Shown in pieces: positions 7,597 to 15,288 of a stretch of 37,575 bases of DNA (position 1 is the stretch's first letter; each line of letters begins with the position of its first letter). The translations under genes were made by a program, and so were the position numbers. The notes below the pieces were generated by a model, which saw only the letters and a program-made list of their open reading frames with translations, was not told the origin of the DNA and searched no databases. This DNA comes from JAAUQA01 sp036351435 (GTDB taxonomy: Bacteria; Pseudomonadota; Gammaproteobacteria; Competibacterales; Competibacteraceae), in NCBI GenBank assembly GCA_036351435.1, contig JAZBPA010000042.1, forward strand, positions 1 through 37,575. The letters run 5' to 3'.

Positions 7597-8703
7597 ATGT
7601 CGTTAAATACGATTGAAGAAATACTCGACGACCTGCGTCAGGGCAGAATGGTGATCATCATGGACGATGAGGATCGCGAGAACGAAGGTGACCTGCTGAT
7701 GGCCGCCTCTTTGGTGCGCCCTGAAGATATCAACTTCATGGCCCGCTATGGACGGGGTTTGATTTGTTTAACCTTAACTGCAGAGCGCTGTAAACAGCTA
7801 AGTTTGCCGTTGATGGTCAGTGATAATGGGGCGGCACATTCCACTAATTTTACGGTTTCTATCGAAGCCGCAGAAGGTGTGACGACCGGCATTTCCGCTT
7901 ATGACCGGGCTCATACCATACGCACCGCAGTGGCACCCGATGCCCGTCCTGAGCATGTCGTACAACCGGGACATATTTTCCCGTTGATGGCGCAACCAGG
8001 GGGTGTGCTGACCCGCGCCGGGCATACCGAAGCGGGCTGCGATTTAACCCGACTGGCCGGTTCGGAACCTGCCGCGGTCATTGTGGAAATTCTCAAGGAA
8101 GACGGTTCTATGGCCCGGCGCCCGGATTTGGAGGAATTCGCCGCGCAACACAATTTGAAGATCGGCACGATTGCGGATTTGATCAAATATCGGATGCAAA
8201 ACGAACAAACGGTAGAACGTACAGCCGAGTGCGAACTCCCGACCGAATTCGGCTGCTTCCGAGTGGTTGCCTACCAAGATCGGATCAGTAAACAGTTGCA
8301 TTTCGCGCTCATCAAGGGTGTGGTTGATCCTGCCAAACCAGTGCTGGTGCGAGTCCATGTGCAGAATGTGTTGGGTGATCTGCTGGGCCTACAACTAGCA
8401 GAGTTCGGTTGGCCATTGCGGGATGCGCTGCGCAGAGTCGCCGAAGAAGATGGGGTTGTCGTCGTGCTCGGTCGCCAAGAAGACTCGACCGCGTTGTTAA
8501 AGCACTTACGCCTCTATCAGTTTGGTGGATTAGCGCCGCAAACTCGCACCGCTTCGGACAGCGCCACCGAATTACGTACCTACGGTCTGGGTGCACAGAT
8601 TTTGTTAGATTTAGGCGTTCGACGGATGCGGGTATTAAGCGCACCGAAGCGCATTTCGGCTTTATCCGGTTTCGATCTTGAAGTAGTGGAATACGTCACT
8701 TAG
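7597..8703 (+). CDS. ribB: 3,4-dihydroxy-2-butanone 4-phosphate synthase with degenerate GTP cyclohydrolase II domain (RibBX type)
   Basis: This 368-residue protein is built like RibBA. The N-terminal DHBP synthase domain (about 1-205) is complete: DDEDRENEGD at 23-32, the GHTEAGCDL motif at 142-150, and the FPLMAQPGGVL segment. The C-terminal half follows the cyclohydrolase II fold, but the zinc-binding motif (normally three cysteines in a G-S-LRCDCG context) is replaced at about residues 249-268 by a stretch with no cysteine (VHVQNVLGDLLGLQL). It should therefore make dihydroxybutanone phosphate from ribulose 5-phosphate but not open GTP. This matches the RibBX variant described in Proteobacteria, and a separate ribA is expected elsewhere. 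The start MSLNTIEEIL at 7597 is preferred over the longer frame from 7507, which overlaps ribE. Confidence 0.93.
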   Translation: MSLNTIEEILDDLRQGRMVIIMDDEDRENEGDLLMAASLVRPEDINFMARYGRGLICLTLTAERCKQLSLPLMVSDNGAAHSTNFTVSIEAAEGVTTGISAYDRAHTIRTAVAPDARPEHVVQPGHIFPLMAQPGGVLTRAGHTEAGCDLTRLAGSEPAAVIVEILKEDGSMARRPDLEEFAAQHNLKIGTIADLIKYRMQNEQTVERTAECELPTEFGCFRVVAYQDRISKQLHFALIKGVVDPAKPVLVRVHVQNVLGDLLGLQLAEFGWPLRDALRRVAEEDGVVVVLGRQEDSTALLKHLRLYQFGGLAPQTRTASDSATELRTYGLGAQILLDLGVRRMRVLSAPKRISALSGFDLEVVEYVT

Positions 8704-8745
8704 ACCGGCCCGGAAGGTTTAATTTTCTGCAGTGGAATTCAATTT

Positions 8746-9222
8746 ATGGCTCACATGACAATGATCGAGGGTGATTTCATCGCCGAAGGCGCCCGTTTTG
8801 CTATCGTCGCCTCACGTTTCAACAGCTTTATTGTGGATAGCTTGGTTGCAGGGGCGGTGGATGCCTTGCGTCGTCACGGCATAGAGGAATCCGCGATTGA
8901 TTTAGTCAAAGTGCCGGGTGCTTTCGAAATGCCGTTGGCCGTACAACGGTTGGCTGCCAGCGAACGTTACGATGCCATCGTTGCGTTAGGGGCGGTCATT
9001 CGCGGCTCTACCCCGCATTTCGAGTACGTGGCCGGCGAATGTACCAAAGGCCTAGCAATGGTAGCGATGGAACATGATATTCCAGTGGGTTTCGGAGTAT
9101 TGACGGTGGACACGATTGAACAAGCGGTGGAACGCGCCGGTACCAAAGCGGGTAACAAAGGCGTCGAAGCGGCGTTATCGGCCTTGGAAATGGTTAGTTT
9201 GTTGCGTCGTCTGGAATCATAA
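8746..9222 (+). CDS. ribH: 6,7-dimethyl-8-ribityllumazine synthase
   Basis: This 158-residue enzyme condenses the aminouracil from RibD (after dephosphorylation) with dihydroxybutanone phosphate from RibB. The family signatures are ARFAIVASRFN near the start, VPGAFEMPLA in the middle, ALGAVIRGSTPHFEYV around the active site, and GFGVLTVDT with a downstream NKG segment. The catalytic histidine is in TPHFEYV. It lies 42 bp after ribB and 3 bp before nusB, the standard gammaproteobacterial order, so ribH and nusB are almost certainly cotranscribed. Confidence 0.97.
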   Translation: MAHMTMIEGDFIAEGARFAIVASRFNSFIVDSLVAGAVDALRRHGIEESAIDLVKVPGAFEMPLAVQRLAASERYDAIVALGAVIRGSTPHFEYVAGECTKGLAMVAMEHDIPVGFGVLTVDTIEQAVERAGTKAGNKGVEAALSALEMVSLLRRLES

Positions 9223-9225
9223 CCA

Positions 9226-9684
9226 ATGATGGCTATGCAGACCGCATCAAAACGAGTGTTTACCCGAGGGCGCAGTTGGGCGAGGCGCTCGGCCATGCAA
9301 GCAATTTACCAGTGGCAAATGACTGGTCAGGATGCAACGAGCATTTATGACCAGTTTCTAGATCACCAGGATATGAGCAAGGTCGATGTCAGTTACTTCC
9401 ATGAGCTGCTATGTCAGATACCGGACTGTTTAACGACGCTTGATGCTAGCTTGGTTCCTTTTCTGGATCGGCCTCTCGAACAAGTCGATCCGGTGGAGCG
9501 GGCTATTTTGCGTGTCGCTGTGTATGAGTTGACCTATCGGCCTGACATTCCTTTTCGGGTAGTGATCAACGAGGCGGTGGAGATTGCGAAGAAATTCGGG
9601 GCCGATCAAGGCCATCGCTTCGTCAATGGGGTGTTGGATAAAACCGCGCATCGTTTACGTCCCAGCGAGGGCGTGCGCAAGTAA
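9226..9684 (+). CDS. nusB: transcription antitermination factor NusB
   Basis: This 152-residue all-helical RNA-binding protein pairs with NusE (ribosomal protein S10) on boxA in antitermination of rRNA operons. The N-terminal arginine-rich stretch (RSWARRSAMQAIYQWQM), DPVERAILRVAVYEL and the closing RFVNGVLDK motif are diagnostic. The start is at 9226 or the adjacent ATG at 9235; both leave the domain whole. It ends the plus-strand riboflavin operon. The common next gene thiL is absent, and a minus-strand block begins instead. Confidence 0.96.
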   Translation: MMAMQTASKRVFTRGRSWARRSAMQAIYQWQMTGQDATSIYDQFLDHQDMSKVDVSYFHELLCQIPDCLTTLDASLVPFLDRPLEQVDPVERAILRVAVYELTYRPDIPFRVVINEAVEIAKKFGADQGHRFVNGVLDKTAHRLRPSEGVRK

Positions 9685-9726
9685 CTCATTTATTCAGTCG
9701 CTATCCATCCATCCCGCCCTAGAAAG

Positions 9727-10734
9727 TTAAAACACTTCCGGTTTAGGATCTCTAGCCAGCAGCATCTCCACAGCCTGTCGGGGATTTTGCTCCTGGCGCA
9801 GAACGCGCTCTACTTGTTCGGTGATTGGCATGTCCACTCCATGCTGTCTAGCCAGCTGTATGATGGTTCGGGCCGTAGCAATCCCTTCAACCACTTGGCC
9901 GATGTCTGCTTGAGCGGCGGCAGCAGACTGGCCGCGCCCCAATGCCAGCCCAAAGCGCCGGTTACGGGATTGATCATCAGTGCAGGTAAGAATCAAATCG
10001 CCCACGCCGGCCAGTCCCATTAAAGTAACTGGTTGGGCACCAACCGCTTCTCCGAGGCGCATCATTTCCGCCAAACCACGAGTGATCAGGGCAGCGCGCG
10101 CATTCGCACCGAACCCCAAACCATCAGATACTCCGGCGGCGATTGCCAGTACATTCTTAACTGCCCCGCCAAGTTCCACGCCAACAACATCGGTACTGCT
10201 GTAGGCACGCAAATCAGGACCGTGTAAAAAACCTGCTACCCGCTGAGCATGGTCGGGTATAGACGCAGCAACCGTGACAGCTGTCGGCAATCCTTTGGCA
10301 ACTTCGCCAGCGAAACTAGGACCGGAAATAACGACGGCCGGATAGTCGGGGCCCAAAATATTCGCCGTGACGACGTGTAAAAATCGTCCGCTCCCATGTT
10401 CCAATCCTTTGGTGGCCCAAGCGATACCCGTATGTGGAGCCAACAACGGGTGCAACTGGAGCAGGGTTTCAGCATAGGCATGACTCGGCACCGCCACAAA
10501 CACCCATTGAGTATCTGCCACGGTGGCCGCTAAGGTCGTCGGCACAGTGATGTGCGGTGGGAAATTGATACCGGGCAAGTGACGGCGGTTTTCCCGTTCT
10601 TGCCGCAGTCGGGCAAGGTGAGCGGGATTATGCCCCCATAAACGGACTGGATAACGGCGGCGCGCCAACAGCAAGGCCAGCGCGGTGCCCCAGGAACCCG
10701 CGCCCGTTACTGCAACAGGCTGGGTTGTCGACAT
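9727..10734 (-). CDS. gpsA: glycerol-3-phosphate dehydrogenase [NAD(P)+]
   Basis: This 335-residue enzyme reduces dihydroxyacetone phosphate to sn-glycerol 3-phosphate for phospholipid synthesis. The N-terminal dinucleotide motif GAGSWGTALA is followed by ATKGLE, SGPSFAGEVAKGLPTA and GGAVKNVLAIAAGVSDGL, which carries the catalytic lysine. The C-terminal GLAGVGDLILTCT block is also typical. It follows secB with only 2 bp between stop and start, the same secB-gpsA order as in E. coli, so the two are one transcriptional unit. Confidence 0.97.
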   Translation of the reverse strand: MSTTQPVAVTGAGSWGTALALLLARRRYPVRLWGHNPAHLARLRQERENRRHLPGINFPPHITVPTTLAATVADTQWVFVAVPSHAYAETLLQLHPLLAPHTGIAWATKGLEHGSGRFLHVVTANILGPDYPAVVISGPSFAGEVAKGLPTAVTVAASIPDHAQRVAGFLHGPDLRAYSSTDVVGVELGGAVKNVLAIAAGVSDGLGFGANARAALITRGLAEMMRLGEAVGAQPVTLMGLAGVGDLILTCTDDQSRNRRFGLALGRGQSAAAAQADIGQVVEGIATARTIIQLARQHGVDMPITEQVERVLRQEQNPRQAVEMLLARDPKPEVF

Positions 10735-10736
10735 GC

Positions 10737-11252
10737 TTATGAAGAGGGCTTCTGTTGTTCTGCTTGTGCCTGCTCCGCCTGTGCTTGTTGCGATTGCAGA
10801 CGTTGCACATAAAGCGCTTCAAAGTTGATCGGGCTAAGCAACAACGGCGGGAATCCTCCCTTGCCGATCAACGAAGCCACCGTTTCGCGCGCGAAGGGAA
10901 ACAAGGTATTGGGACAATACGCATTTTGTAGCTGTTCCAATTGTTGCTCGTTAAACCCTTTGAGGCTAAATAAACCTGCTTGCTTGACTTCAACCAGATA
11001 CAAGGTTTTGTCGCCCAAGGTAGCGGTCACAGTCAAACTCAGCACAATCTCGTAAACGCCTTCACTCAACATAGTCGACGCATTGCCTAACTGTAGCTTG
11101 ACTTCCGGTTGCCCTTGTTCTCTGGCAATCATCGGAGAATTAGGCGCTTCGAAAGACAGATCTTTCAAATATACTTGGTGTAGTTCAACTTGTTGGGCGG
11201 GCTGTTGACCCTTTGCTTGCGCAGGTTGTTGCCCGGTTTGTTCATCACTCAT
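10737..11252 (-). CDS. secB: protein-export chaperone SecB
   Basis: SecB is a cytosolic tetrameric chaperone that holds precursors unfolded and delivers them to SecA. This 171-residue copy has the core VYLKDLSFEAPNSP, the beta-sheet region, and the FPFARETVASLIGKGGFPPLLLSPINF segment that binds SecA and client. A glutamine/alanine-rich tail (about 150-168) and a glutamine-rich N terminus lie outside the family core. Two ATGs stand in tandem at 11255 and 11252. A strong AAGGAG at 11259-11264 gives about 5 nt spacing to the second, and the product then starts MSDEQ like the E. coli protein, so 11252 is chosen. It is followed by gpsA. Confidence 0.96.
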   Translation of the reverse strand: MSDEQTGQQPAQAKGQQPAQQVELHQVYLKDLSFEAPNSPMIAREQGQPEVKLQLGNASTMLSEGVYEIVLSLTVTATLGDKTLYLVEVKQAGLFSLKGFNEQQLEQLQNAYCPNTLFPFARETVASLIGKGGFPPLLLSPINFEALYVQRLQSQQAQAEQAQAEQQKPSS

Positions 11253-11335
11253 CATGACTCCTTAGGTCAATTGCTGGTTAGCTCACTGTGCCGGGAAGAT
11301 AACGGTGGGACGCACAGCGTCGAGGCATTAAATCG

Positions 11336-11770
11336 TTATTTCTTACTGAGCGGCAGATTAGCGGTTTGCCAAGCGGATAGACCGCCACTGAGGTTGTGGA
11401 TGGACTCGAAACCGTTCTCTTTTAGCACCGCCCCCACTTTCGAGAGGCTGGTGCCTGTCGCACAGCATATGATAATTGGTTTGCCCTTAAATTTTTTCAG
11501 CTCTCCCACGCGAGACTCCAAACTGGCAAAGGGGATGTTTACGGCAGCTGGCACATGACCTGCTTTATAAGCGCCACCGTCACGCAGATCCAACATCACC
11601 GCCTCTTGATCGTTCATCAATTGCATGGCTTGAGTTGGATTAAGACCGGCAATACCGCGCAGTTTGTGCAACACTTCGGTGCCGACCAAAAAGCCGAGAA
11701 TACCCACCAAAGCAACGAATAGATACCAATTCTGTACTGCGAATTCAGCAATTTCTCCCATAGCGACCAT
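11336..11770 (-). CDS. membrane-anchored rhodanese-like sulfurtransferase (YibN-like)
   Basis: This 144-residue protein has one N-terminal transmembrane helix (about residues 13-33, WYLFVALVGILGFLVG) and a single rhodanese domain (about 43-140). The catalytic cysteine is Cys103 in IICCATGTS, so the domain should be able to carry a persulfide. E. coli has the comparable order yibN-grxC-secB-gpsA. Here grxC is missing and an ArsR-type regulator stands directly upstream instead. The domain faces the cytoplasm if the helix is a simple N-out anchor, which is inference. The start may also be at the ATG at 11761. Confidence 0.88.
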   Translation of the reverse strand: MVAMGEIAEFAVQNWYLFVALVGILGFLVGTEVLHKLRGIAGLNPTQAMQLMNDQEAVMLDLRDGGAYKAGHVPAAVNIPFASLESRVGELKKFKGKPIIICCATGTSLSKVGAVLKENGFESIHNLSGGLSAWQTANLPLSKK

Positions 11771-11818
11771 TCTTGTTGTGTGTCAGTTGAAAGGAATTTA
11801 GGACGGATGGATGACCGG

Positions 11819-12139
11819 CTAGTTCGAAGAGCAAAACACATCGCGCAACATGCTGATCAGCCGCAGAGTGCGAGTATCGCCGATCCGATAATAAACCCGG
11901 TTGGCATCCTTGCGAGAGGCTAAAATCGCTTTATCGCGCAGAATAGCCAAATGTTGAGAAATATTACTTTGCGAAGTGCCCACATGGTCCACAATATCTT
12001 GCACACTTGCTTCGCGGTCGCCCAACGTGCAGAGAATCTTCAAGCGCAACGGATGAGACATGGCCTTGAGCGAGCGAGCCGCTCGTTCAATGTTTTCATC
12101 TCGAGCCAACAAAAAATCAATATCTGCATTCATGGTCAT
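11819..12139 (-). CDS. ArsR/SmtB-family regulator, SqrR/BigR-like (two-cysteine) candidate
   Basis: This 106-residue winged-helix repressor carries the ArsR recognition helix region SQSNISQHLAILRDK at about 56-70 and the wing VYYRIGD at 82-88. The ELCVCDL metal motif of ArsR/SmtB is absent (ASVQDIV instead). The only cysteines are Cys37 and Cys103, 66 residues apart. That spacing equals the redox pair of the persulfide sensors SqrR and BigR (as I recall, Cys41/107 and Cys42/108). The gene is 49 bp upstream of a rhodanese in the same direction, as expected for a reactive-sulfur sensor. Family membership is clear; persulfide sensing is inference. Confidence 0.87.
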   Translation of the reverse strand: MTMNADIDFLLARDENIERAARSLKAMSHPLRLKILCTLGDREASVQDIVDHVGTSQSNISQHLAILRDKAILASRKDANRVYYRIGDTRTLRLISMLRDVFCSSN

Positions 12140-12324
12140 CCAATTCGCATCGTTGTTATGTCCGTTTGCTTGAGCAGGTGTAGGTCGTCATCCAACAAGC
12201 ATACCGTATCTTAAAACCACTTGAGAACCCGCTACCAACCTGCTTAGCGCTCTGCGGTCGAACCTCCGCCGCATGGATAACACTGGTCAAAGTGCGACCC
12301 TGAGCGTACCATTCGGCAGTGTCA

Positions 12325-12351
12325 TTGTATTGATTGTTGGGCGATGATAAT
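12325..12351 (+). promoter_or_regulatory. candidate sigma-70 promoter of gpmA
   Basis: A TTGTAT -35-like box (12325-12330) and a GATAAT -10-like box (12346-12351) lie 36 bp before the gpmA start, in the divergent gap with the ArsR gene. The 15-bp spacer is short, so this is only a candidate. The start codon has a clear GGGGAG ribosome binding site at 12375-12380. Confidence 0.35.
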
Positions 12352-12387
12352 ACAATTTTTGTTACCAATTTCCTGGGGAGACACATT

Positions 12388-13134
12388 ATGTATAAGTTGG
12401 TTCTGATTCGTCACGGAGAGAGTCAGTGGAACAAAGAAAACCGCTTCACCGGTTGGGCAGATGTGGATCTGTCCGAAAAGGGCGTTGAAGAAGCGAAAAA
12501 GGGTGGGCAAGTACTGCTTAAGGAAGGGTATACCTTCGATATAGCTTTTACCTCCGTGTTGAAGCGAGCCATTCGCACGCTTTGGTTGGTGCTGAGCGAA
12601 ATGGATTTGATGTGGATTCCGGTCAATCGCAGCTGGCGGCTCAATGAGCGCCATTATGGCAGTTTGCAAGGCTTGAACAAGGCGGAAACTGCTGCCAAGT
12701 ATGGGGATGAGCAAGTGCTGATCTGGCGTCGCAGTTTCGATATTCCGCCCCCGGCACTGGAAGAAACCGACGAACGCCATCCCGGCCACGATGCTCGCTA
12801 CACGAGTATGGACCACAAAGCGTTACCGTGCGCCGAGAGCCTCAAAACCACCATTGATCGATTCATGCCGCATTGGCATGATGCAATCGTGCCGGCCATT
12901 CGGAGCGGCAAACGGGTGTTGATCGCCGCCCACGGTAATAGTTTGCGTGCTTTGGTGAAATACCTGGATGATGTTTCCGATGAGCAGATCCTGGGTATGA
13001 ATATTCCCACTGGCATCCCGCTAGTCTATGAACTCGACGAAAACCTGCGTCCCATTAAGAACTATTATCTTGGTGATCCCGAGGAAATTAAAAAGCTGAT
13101 GGAGAAGGTCGCCAATCAGGGTAAGGCAAAATAA
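12388..13134 (+). CDS. gpmA: 2,3-bisphosphoglycerate-dependent phosphoglycerate mutase
   Basis: This 248-residue glycolytic enzyme interconverts 3- and 2-phosphoglycerate through a phosphohistidine. The start MYKLVLIRHGES carries the phosphorylated His9. The ENRFTGWADVDLSEKG, RRSFDIPPP and AAHGNSLRALVKYL blocks follow as in the cofactor-dependent family. The start at 12388 is fixed by the GGGGAG ribosome binding site; the open frame extends 18 codons upstream without family support. A strong hairpin lies directly after the stop. It is divergent from the ArsR-rhodanese-secB-gpsA block. Confidence 0.97.
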   Translation: MYKLVLIRHGESQWNKENRFTGWADVDLSEKGVEEAKKGGQVLLKEGYTFDIAFTSVLKRAIRTLWLVLSEMDLMWIPVNRSWRLNERHYGSLQGLNKAETAAKYGDEQVLIWRRSFDIPPPALEETDERHPGHDARYTSMDHKALPCAESLKTTIDRFMPHWHDAIVPAIRSGKRVLIAAHGNSLRALVKYLDDVSDEQILGMNIPTGIPLVYELDENLRPIKNYYLGDPEEIKKLMEKVANQGKAK

Positions 13135-13144
13135 CGTGATGTGC

Positions 13145-13183
13145 GGTGTTGCGGGAGCGCTATAGGCAAGCTCCCGCAACACC
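13145..13183 (+). terminator. 14-bp perfect hairpin after gpmA (terminator-like, no U-tract)
   Basis: GGTGTTGCGGGAGC (13145-13158) pairs perfectly with GCTCCCGCAACACC (13170-13183) around an 11-nt loop, starting 10 bp after the gpmA stop. No T-run follows, so it may be an mRNA-stabilising stem, an atypical terminator, or a copy of a dispersed palindromic repeat. A second, weaker imperfect inverted repeat follows at about 13201-13254. Confidence 0.55.
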
Positions 13184-13370
13184 AATGCGTTATACCCTCT
13201 CATACTTTAGCTATGCCCAATCGATAAAACAGGCGTTTTCTAACATAGAGTATGCAGGCGCTCACCAAGCCTGCTACTCCTGAAAATGAAATTGCCATGG
13301 CAACTAAATTGCCAAATTGTTTTCCATAGAATTACTTACTCTAGTGTGATCTTTCCTGTTGGAGTTGATG

Positions 13371-14714
13371 ATGAAAGCTGCAACCCGCTCGAAGCCGATA
13401 TGGGTCTTAGGAATTGTCCTCGGCCTGTTCTGGATGGCCGGCCACTATGTGTGGGCCGAACGACAAGCTGACCAGGTGGAAGAACAATTACCGCTGTCAC
13501 AACTTCGGGTGTTTACCGACGTACTGGATCGGATCAAACAGGATTATGTTGAACCGGTTGAGGACAACGTGCTCCTGGAAAACGCTATTCGAGGCATGTT
13601 GACAGGTCTTGACCCCCATTCTACCTACTTGGATCAGGATGCCTTCAAAGACTTACAAGCCGGCACCTCGGGCGAGTTCGGTGGTTTGGGTATAGAGGTC
13701 GGGTTGGAAAACGGTTTTATCAAAGTCATTGCGCCTATTGATGATACACCGGCACAACGTGCCGGGATTCAGGCCGGCGATCTTATCATCCGGTTGGACG
13801 ATACACCCGTTAAGGGACTGTCCTTGTCGGATGCAGTGAATATTATGCGGGGCAAACCCAAAACCGACATTCTCCTAACTATTATTCGTAGCGGAGAAGA
13901 TAAACCGCTCAAAGTCACTGTGACCCGCGATATTATCCAGGTCAAAAGCGTGAAAAGCCGCTTATTGGAACCTGGTTTCGGTTATGTGCGGGTCACTCAG
14001 TTTCAATCCAGAACACCCCTGTATCTTAAGGAAGCGTTGAATCAGCTGAAAGACGACAATAAAGCGTCGCTGAAAGGCTTAGTTATGGACTTGCGTAACA
14101 ACCCAGGCGGTGTATTGAACGCTGCCGTGGAAGTCTCCGATATTTTTCTTGGTAAAGGTACGGTGGTTTATACCGAAGGACGAGACCAACAAGCCCGGCA
14201 AAATTTCAATGCAACGCCAGGAGATGCTTTGCAGGGCGCACCGCTAGTGATTCTGGTCAATGGCGGCTCGGCGTCAGCCTCAGAGATCGTGGCGGGGGCG
14301 CTGCAAGACCATCGACGCGCTATCATCATGGGCGAAGCGACCTTCGGCAAAGGTTCTGTGCAAACTATACTACCGTTGAATAATGGTTCTGCGGTCAAAT
14401 TAACCACGGCCCGCTATTACACCCCGAACGGGCGTTCCATTCAGGCACAAGGTATTGATCCTGATATCAAATTGCAATCGCTTAAGCTTGCCTTGAAGGA
14501 ACCGACCTTAGGTTCGCTCAAAGAAGTCGATCTATCCGGCCATCTGGAAAATGATGCCGAGATAACGACCGACGGCGAGGCTGCTGACCAAGCTTCTGAG
14601 CCGAGCACCGACGAGAAAGCCGATGACGCAAAACCGCTAGCGCAAACCGATTATCCGCTTTACGAAGCACTAAACTTGCTGAAAGGGCTAAGCCTATTAC
14701 AGAAAAGTACCTGA
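13371..14714 (+). CDS. ctpA: C-terminal processing peptidase (S41 family)
   Basis: This 447-residue periplasmic serine protease of the CtpA/Prc type trims C termini of envelope proteins and often controls peptidoglycan hydrolases. It has an N-terminal hydrophobic signal or anchor (about 9-29), a PDZ domain (about 100-185) with GLGIEV and AGIQAGDLI, and the peptidase core. The catalytic Ser302 lies in GGSASASE, and Lys327 in FGKGSVQ. The acidic tail (about 390-430) is low-complexity. GGAG at 13361-13364 gives 6 nt to the ATG at 13371, favoured over the ATG at 13368 and the TTG at 13359. The envC-type gene often preceding ctpA is absent here. Confidence 0.94.
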   Translation: MKAATRSKPIWVLGIVLGLFWMAGHYVWAERQADQVEEQLPLSQLRVFTDVLDRIKQDYVEPVEDNVLLENAIRGMLTGLDPHSTYLDQDAFKDLQAGTSGEFGGLGIEVGLENGFIKVIAPIDDTPAQRAGIQAGDLIIRLDDTPVKGLSLSDAVNIMRGKPKTDILLTIIRSGEDKPLKVTVTRDIIQVKSVKSRLLEPGFGYVRVTQFQSRTPLYLKEALNQLKDDNKASLKGLVMDLRNNPGGVLNAAVEVSDIFLGKGTVVYTEGRDQQARQNFNATPGDALQGAPLVILVNGGSASASEIVAGALQDHRRAIIMGEATFGKGSVQTILPLNNGSAVKLTTARYYTPNGRSIQAQGIDPDIKLQSLKLALKEPTLGSLKEVDLSGHLENDAEITTDGEAADQASEPSTDEKADDAKPLAQTDYPLYEALNLLKGLSLLQKST

Positions 14715-14742
14715 ATAGGAACGTTATAAGGGAGGTAATGAT

Positions 14743-15288
14743 ATGCCAAGTGTTCTGGTACCGTTAGCTCAGGGCTGTGAAGAGCTGGAAGCCGTGACCA
14801 TTATTGATTTGCTGCGCCGAGCCGAAGTGGATGTAGTGGCAGCTGGGCTGGAGGCCGGACCGGTCACGGCCTCGAGTGGAGTCGTGCTGGTGCCTGACGT
14901 GCTGTTGGCCGAGGTTTTAGAGCGTGATTTCGATATGATTGTCTTGCCCGGTGGTTTGGGTGGCGCGCAACGGTTGGAGGCGGATGAGCGAATCACTCAG
15001 TTGCTACAACGTATGGCGGCTGCCGGTCGTTACACTACAGCGATTTGTGCCGCTCCTAAAGTATTGTTGACCGCGGGTTTATTGGAGGGTCGGCAGGCCA
15101 CAGCTTACCCGGGCGCGCTAGATAATAGCGTAGGGGTTCAGGTCAGCACTGCGGCCATCGTGCAGGATGGGCAAGTGATTACCTCACGCGGACCGGGAAC
15201 TGCACTGAACTTCACCCTAACTTTGATTGAAGTGCTGTGCGGACGAGAGCGGCGTGATCAAGTCGAAGCGGCGTTACAACGGGATTAA
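14743..15288 (+). CDS. DJ-1/PfpI family protein (YajL-like)
   Basis: This 181-residue protein of the DJ-1 superfamily has the oxidisable cysteine Cys102 in TTAICAAPKVL and the conserved acidic pair near residues 13-14 (GCEELEA) that stabilises it. The sequence reads like the YajL branch, which is tied to protection against oxidative or carbonyl stress; the exact activity of this branch is debated. A strong ribosome binding site (GGGAGG, about 14729-14734) precedes the ATG. It follows ctpA by 28 bp and shares the bases TTAA (15285-15288) with the stop of convergent ubiB. Confidence 0.9.
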   Translation: MPSVLVPLAQGCEELEAVTIIDLLRRAEVDVVAAGLEAGPVTASSGVVLVPDVLLAEVLERDFDMIVLPGGLGGAQRLEADERITQLLQRMAAAGRYTTAICAAPKVLLTAGLLEGRQATAYPGALDNSVGVQVSTAAIVQDGQVITSRGPGTALNFTLTLIEVLCGRERRDQVEAALQRD

